From Skeletonema tropicum (Eukaryota > Bacillariophyta > Thalassiosirophyceae > Thalassiosirales > Thalassiosiraceae), in NCBI GenBank assembly GCA_037178625.1, contig JAWZXG010000086.1, forward strand, positions 1-25,306: a DNA stretch of 25,306 nt. Direction: 5' to 3'. Below are positions 20,635-25,306 of this stretch, in pieces. Numbering within the stretch: the stretch's first letter is position 1; every line of letters begins with the position of its first letter. The notes under the pieces are model-generated. The model did not search any database. It was not told where the DNA came from and saw only the letters and a list, made by a program, of their open reading frames with translations. The position numbers were made by a program, and so were the translations under genes.

Positions 20635-22071
20635 CATCTTTATCTTGTACTTGCAACATTATGCCAACGACAATCCATGTCAACCAATCGAAACCATCAA
20701 CAGTGAGTTTGATTCGACGGGACAAGTGTTCGTGAATGCATTCCCTTGGCTCTTCCCTGGCGGTATTGGAGACGTGTACGATCTCAGACGTGGGAAAGTC
20801 AAAGATATCCGTAGCTGGGCCACTCACTTGATACGGTACCAAGATGGAAGATTCATTAACGATCAGATGTTTTGCCTGTACGTCTTCAACATGCTGCAGC
20901 GTCATACGAACAATACCCAGGGCAATTTCTTTTACAAAGACAAGAACTTCCTTGGTGCGAGTGTGAGAATGCCACCAACTGTGGAGGAGTTGCAGCAGCA
21001 GTTGAGGCAGGGTGATATGAGCTATATTAACAAGTTGCGATACATCGCTAGGGGTATACGTGGATCAGACAGTTTCTGGAGGGGGAAGCAGGACGAGCTA
21101 GAATCGTGGATTGACTTCCATATTTCACGTGGACACGGTCCGCCTACCCATTTCATCACGTTATCTTGTGCCGAAAACTGGTGGCCGGATCTACGTCGTC
21201 TGATGATCAGCCTTGAGCGAACTGCACAAAATCTCAAACAGGTCGAATTGCTGCAGAAAAACGACTTCAAGGCCATGACCAAATCAGTCAAGAGATTCAC
21301 AGTGTATGTCAATGATTTTTTCATGAAGAGGTCGAAAGTCTTTCTCGACACAGTTGCGAAGGACGCGCTTGGTATCGAGCATTACTGGGCAAGAGTCGAA
21401 TTTGCGCCAGGAAGGGGTCAGATACATCTGCACTTGTTGGGCATTTCCAAGGACAAGGCATATCTGAATGACTTCTATCGAGCAGACACGGAAGAGGAAA
21501 AGGCCAAAGTGCTGGAAACATACGCGACAAATGTGCTCGACATGACAGCCGACGTCGAAGTGAATGAGAACCACGTGTCGGACAGATCTCCCGACTCAAC
21601 AAATCCGCTAATGCATCGGTTCTGCGAAAGCGTGCATAAGGGAGAGGACGCCCGAATGCTGTGCCAGGAGTGCATGGTGCACCACTGCAATGTGTATTGC
21701 CTTGGTACAAATACGAAATGCGAACGTCGTGAGTGTAGGTTTGGGTAGTACGGTACGGAGACAGAGTACGGCAAGTGTGATACAGATGGGAAACCACTCA
21801 GCAAAGTATCGGTGATAGTAACAGATCAAAAGGGAGTGGAACACTTCCAACTACGCCGTACAAAGTCGCGAAAGTCATGTCAGCACAGTAGGACACTGTT
21901 GCAAACCTGGAGGGCAAACATAGATATCCAGCTACTGGTTTATAGGTCACATCCAGACAAACCCGATGTCAGCGAGATTGAGAACGTTTGCAAATATGTC
22001 GTAGCATACGCCAGCAAGAAGAACCACACGTCCAAGAAGGAGAAAGAAGCAGTGCAGAACATTGTGCAAAG
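20635..22071 (+). CDS. Large element gene, exon 9: Helitron Rep (HUH/Y2) nuclease, interrupted by TAG
   Basis: The exon starts after CCAG (phase 2) and ends at AG|GTAAGT. This is the Helitron_like_N/Rep domain. VNAFPWLFPGG, the Rep motif FITLSCAENWWPDL, the HUH motif as HLH (21425-21433) in GQIHLHLLGI, a Cys/His cluster (CQECMVHHCNVYCLG), and QHSRTLLQTWRANIDIQLL are all seen. The Y2 motif is KYVVAYASKK, with Tyr at 21995 and 22007. The enzyme nicks and rejoins single-stranded DNA in rolling-circle transposition. An in-frame TAG at 21746 splits the domain between HUH and Y2. The frame is otherwise open on both sides, so this is a point disruption, not a frameshift. Confidence 0.88.
21746..21748 (+). 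other. In-frame TAG within the Rep domain
   Basis: It follows CERRECRFG and precedes YGTETEYGKC. The codon frame is the same before (20645) and after (21812). No intron with usable GT/AG sites spans it. Homologous-looking sequence continues directly after the stop. Confidence 0.9.
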
Positions 22072-22142
22072 GTAAGTGTGCTCTGAAGATGAAAGTTGTC
22101 TCTCACACTGAATTCAGTGCAGTTGTGTATTCCGCCATCTTC

Positions 22143-22178
22143 TTTGGTAAAACTGTGCGGTGCACAATTTTGCAAATT
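22143..22178. repeat. Palindrome family, copy P11
   Basis: TTTGGTAAAACTGTGC, GGT, GCACAATTTTGCAAATT. It is intronic. Confidence 0.88.
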
Positions 22179-22225
22179 GAAACAAAATCTTACGCTGGGT
22201 AACCTCACTGTATTCCGCCATCGAC

Positions 22226-22261
22226 TTTGGTAAAACTGTGCAGTGCACAATTTTGCAAATT
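22226..22261. repeat. Palindrome family, copy P12
   Basis: TTTGGTAAAACTGTGC, AGT, GCACAATTTTGCAAATT. It differs from P11 at the centre, GGT against AGT. Confidence 0.88.
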
Positions 22262-22330
22262 GAAACAATCGAACACTGTTAACCCCACTGCTAACACAAC
22301 CTACCGCCACTATTAATTCTCACCTCCCAG

Positions 22331-25169
22331 CAAAAGCTCCGAGGATATAAGTGGTGTCCAAACATTGGTGAAAATGTCACTGAACTGGATGACAAGCAAA
22401 AGGCTCATCAGCATACAAGAGGCGGTGCACGAGATTGATAGGCTGAGTTTAACACTCTGTTCAGATGTGATCACTTACGTGTCGGTTCAGAATTGTCTGA
22501 AGCTACGAAAATCATCCGACCCTAAGCCAAACGACTTGGTCTATAGCTATGCAAGCAGGGAGGAAAAGTACAGCAAACTGACCTTGGATCAGTACTTTTA
22601 CAAGGAGTGGTGTAGGAAAAAGTTCATGATAGACCCTGACAGCAATAGACGCATGAACAGGATACTCATCGCCAAAGGACTCAATTGCAGACCACGTTAC
22701 CCGGTGGACTACGATTATGCAAGAGGAATGTTGTTACTTCACAAGCCATGGAGCTTCGACAAACCACTTAATTTACGCGACAGACAGAGAACAATCAATA
22801 CATTCAAGTTGATGCTGCAGAAAAGACAGGTCCCTACAAGTGTTTGGACCGAATACCAGAGAGCTGTTAGATACGCGCAAGAAAAAAGGATCGAATGTGT
22901 GGCAAGAAAAGGGACAATTCAAGCAGATGTCAACATTGACGAGCTCGACGATGACGAGGTAGATCAACACCTGAATCATTTGCACTCGACCCAACTCTCT
23001 GATAGGAAAGTGGATGAGTTACTTTTGGGGGGCAAGAAAATCGACGTAGGATTGAATCACGATTGGTCGAAGAGCTCGTTTGATGGAGAAAGAGACGTAA
23101 CAATACCAGGGGAGGAGTACACAGTCAAACTCAGAGAGCAACGTGCCAGAGCCATGATGGACGATCATTCAGGCGCAACAATACCCACGAAATCTGACGG
23201 ATCAAGTTACAACATCGAGGAACTGTCCGAGGAACAGGCGATGATCGTACTCGCCACTGTCGATACTGTGGTGAAATTCCTTGATAATGACGAGGATTAC
23301 AAGCCGCTACGAGCAACAATTACAGGAATGGGTGGGTGCGGGAAATCGCTGGTAATTAACACCATCATTTCCATCATCAGGAAGCTGACCGATTCGAACA
23401 AGACAGTCCAGGTTGCTGCTCCTTCAGGCAGCGCAGCGTACAACGTCAAAGGGTGCACGCTGCACTCACTTCTGGGAATTAACGTACAGGTACCTTACAA
23501 ATCATTGGACGCAAAAAGAAGAGAAGAAATGTGCAATAAACTGAAAGAGCTGCTCGTACTGATGGTCGATGAAAGAAGCATGTTGGGCTCACACGTAACA
23601 TTCGGTGCAGAGGAGCATGTGAGAGATTGCGCATTTAATGGGCACAATAAACGGGAGAGGTGGGGCGGTGTCCCGGTTGTGTTGTTCTTCGGTGACGACT
23701 ACCAGCTGCCACCGTCCAACAAGGGGGGAGCAATAAACGGCTACCACGAATACCACAACAACGATAGGCCAAAAACAATGACAGGAAAGAGTAAAAACAA
23801 TCAAATATGCGATTACGAGGGTAGCAAAATCTTGACTGAGATGATGACGGATGTGGTCTTCATGTTGACGAAGAATTTTAGAGCAAAAGACAAGGAGGAT
23901 AGCGATCTCATGAACAGGATGAGAGTGGGGAACCAGACTGATGAGGATGCAAAGCGCCTGATCAAACTACACATAGACGAACTCGGAAAATATCATCCAA
24001 AACTGAGGGAAGAGGTAGAAAATGACCCAAAGACGTTGTGGGTATACGCGAAACGGGACGATATGTCCCAGAAAAATGTAGACATGCTGATCAAAACACA
24101 CGAACGACTGAAAGTACCAATAGCTAGGCTCAGGTGTCAATTCAGCAGCAGGATGGCGGGCAATAACACAGCATACCAGTCGCACTTTTACGGCAGGAGG
24201 CTATTCTACACCTTTGATGTGTGCGTAGGTGCACATGTTTGCTTGGAGTCAGCCAACATCGATCCCAACTCAGGATTGTACGTCTCAGCTATTGGGGTAG
24301 TTGTCGAGATCGTTTACGATAAGGATCGCTCCGTTGGACCAAACGGTAAAGGTGAGGTTAGCCTACCGAAGTACATTGTTGTGGATTTCCCTACATACAA
24401 ACCACCACCAGGCGAGGACCCATGGGACAAGAACAACCCAACGGTGAGTAAAAGTTGACACACGAAAGACACAAGACAATTGCCACTCTCTGCGAAAACA
24501 CTACTAACTCATTTCATACTGATACAAATGCATCCTACCCCAACTTATTGCGCACAGCACGTGCCAATCCCACCCTACGAGCAGATTTGCAACAGAGGAT
24601 GCTGCACCGCATTATTCATGCCATTGCAAATTGCCTACGCCATCACCATCCACCGCTGTCAAGGACTCGAAGCTGGATTCGACAAAGGAGACCGCTGGAA
24701 CCGCATGATAATAGATCCAGCAGATGAGTTGTGGGAGATTAGCAAGTTTCTTGGAACAATGTACGTGGCTACCAGCAGAGGCAAAACACTTGGCTCCAAA
24801 GATCAAGCATACCCGTCGGACAGTGCCATATACTGGACCGGAAGCAACATTTCAACGAACCGATTAAAAAATTGCAAGAGAAAGCAAAATGGCCAGTTCT
24901 GCGAATCGTACAAGAAGCGAGCAAATTGGGTGAAATACTTGGAGGGGAAGGCAGAAGAGTCGAAGACAAGGTATAGCAAGAGAAAGTTGGAAGAAATCAC
25001 AGAAACATCGTACGCAGCAGCAATCAAGGGCAATTTCATCAAAGACAGGACAGACCTGACAACCAGGATTACCAACATCATAACCAACCCGAACAAGAAG
25101 TGGAAAGAAGCGAAGAAGGATCATGAAATCCCAAGTGATTACTTCGCAGGATCTTCATCTGGTGATTAG
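22331..25169 (+). CDS. Large element gene, exons 10-11: PIF1-type (SF1) helicase
   Basis: Exons are 22331-24443 and 24558-25169. They join in phase 0 (ACG|GTGAGT, CACAG|CAC), and the link to exon 9 is in phase 2. The first 300 residues are the Rep-helicase linker (DYARGMLLLHKPW...). The helicase motifs follow in order: Walker A GMGGCGKS (23325-23348), APSGSAAYNVKGCTLHSLLG, Walker B MVDERSML (23568), FFGDDYQLPP (23691-23714), NFRAKDKE, and motif VI LQIAYAITIHRCQG in exon 11 (about 24620-24664). This is the 5'-3' helicase half of a Helitron transposase, which unwinds the strand displaced during rolling-circle transfer. The C-terminal 110 residues are basic. The stop TAG at 25167 lies in palindrome P13. 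Confidence 0.9.
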
Positions 25170-25198
25170 TAAAATTGATCACTGCACAGTTTTACAAA
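25165..25198. repeat. Palindrome family, copy P13, overlapping the stop codon
   Basis: TTAGTAAAATTGATC, ACT, GCACAGTTTTACAAA. The TAG stop codon of the helicase exon is the start of the left arm. Confidence 0.85.
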
Positions 25199-25248
25199 AC
25201 AGACACTTTCTCAACACAAAGAATACAACAACTCAATTAAGCGTCTGC

Positions 25249-25290
25249 ATCTGGTGATCAGTAAAACATCTGCAAGCGCACGATTCGATA
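25249..25290. repeat. Partial palindrome copy with repeated flank
   Basis: CATCTGGTGATCAGTAAAAC repeats the sequence around the stop codon at 25156-25174, one base changed. The second half of the palindrome is degraded (GCGCACGATTCG). It suggests a duplicated 3' end. Confidence 0.5.
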
Positions 25291-25306
25291 TATCAAGCAC
25301 AGTTTT

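Larger units (their letters stand above)
22129..22268. repeat. Tandem duplication of about 60 bp containing palindromes, in intron 9
   Basis: Two units starting TATTCCGCCATC (22129 and 22211) run through a palindrome to AAATTGAAACAA, with only a few mismatches. Intron 9 (22072-22330, 259 nt) has been lengthened by this duplication. Confidence 0.85.

Noticed and set aside
21746..21748. Alternative genetic code with TAG as sense codon
   Set aside because: The helicase ORF ends with TAG at 25167 and other ORFs here also end with TAG; only one internal TAG was found.
12931..25169. Giant virus or Polinton origin because of the Ulp1-like protease
   Set aside because: No major capsid, packaging ATPase or family B polymerase was seen; the Rep, Y2 and PIF1 order is that of Helitrons, and introns are frequent.
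6051..25198. Palindromes as a CRISPR array or tRNA-like elements
   Set aside because: Copies are irregularly spaced by kilobases and imperfect, with no spacer structure and no cloverleaf.

Overview
The window looks like nuclear DNA of a eukaryote. The genes on both strands are split by introns with GTGAGT/GTAAGT donors and CAG/AAG acceptors, and the coding phase agrees at nearly every junction I checked. The host cannot be named from sequence alone. Short introns, long exons and ACGT-rich promoter DNA would suit a stramenopile such as a diatom, but an invertebrate is also possible. The content is mobile-element DNA, not ordinary host genes.

Left part (1-6140). Gene A (543-3096, four exons, about 641 aa) is a diverged, shortened relative of the large gene on the right. 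About 1.3 kb of its 5' part is repeated almost identically at 4544-5857, where it is cut off inside the first intron. Between the copies lie about 1.4 kb of non-coding repeats. A module of about 250 bp (3592-3830, again at 5873-6140) carries a GC-rich near-palindrome followed by two copies of a CTATAAAGTTGCTCTGCAATG-like motif. It may be the terminal sequence of this element family.

Right part (about 5.9-25.3 kb). This is a very large Helitron-type (rolling-circle) element with two opposed gene blocks. The rightward block is one long multi-exon gene, or two adjoining genes (12931-25169, about 11 exons, up to about 3,670 codons). In order it encodes an N-terminal domain shared with gene A, an MBD-like domain, a duplicated domain of about 200 aa, a complete Ulp1/C48 SUMO-protease-like domain, a Helitron-associated DUF6570-like region, a HUH/Y2 Rep nuclease, and a PIF1-type helicase. 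One in-frame TAG (21746) separates the HUH motif from the Y2 tyrosines, so this copy may be defective. The leftward block (12064 down to 6389) encodes proteins I do not recognise: an acidic Ser/Thr-rich N-terminus spliced to a 490-aa region, a basic 520-aa protein, and a 133-aa protein. A rightward 289-aa ORF lies among them. The two blocks diverge from an 870-bp region with a cluster of ACGT motifs.

Thirteen or so copies of an imperfect 30-37 bp palindrome, with arms near TTGGTAAAATTGTGC and a 3-nt centre, are scattered through the right part. They sit only in longer introns and at gene ends. At two gene ends the palindrome arm supplies the stop codon. This family is the strongest unexplained pattern in the window. 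It may consist of Rep-binding or replication hairpins, 3'-end signals, or a tiny palindromic parasite of the element. No tRNA, rRNA or CRISPR array was seen.
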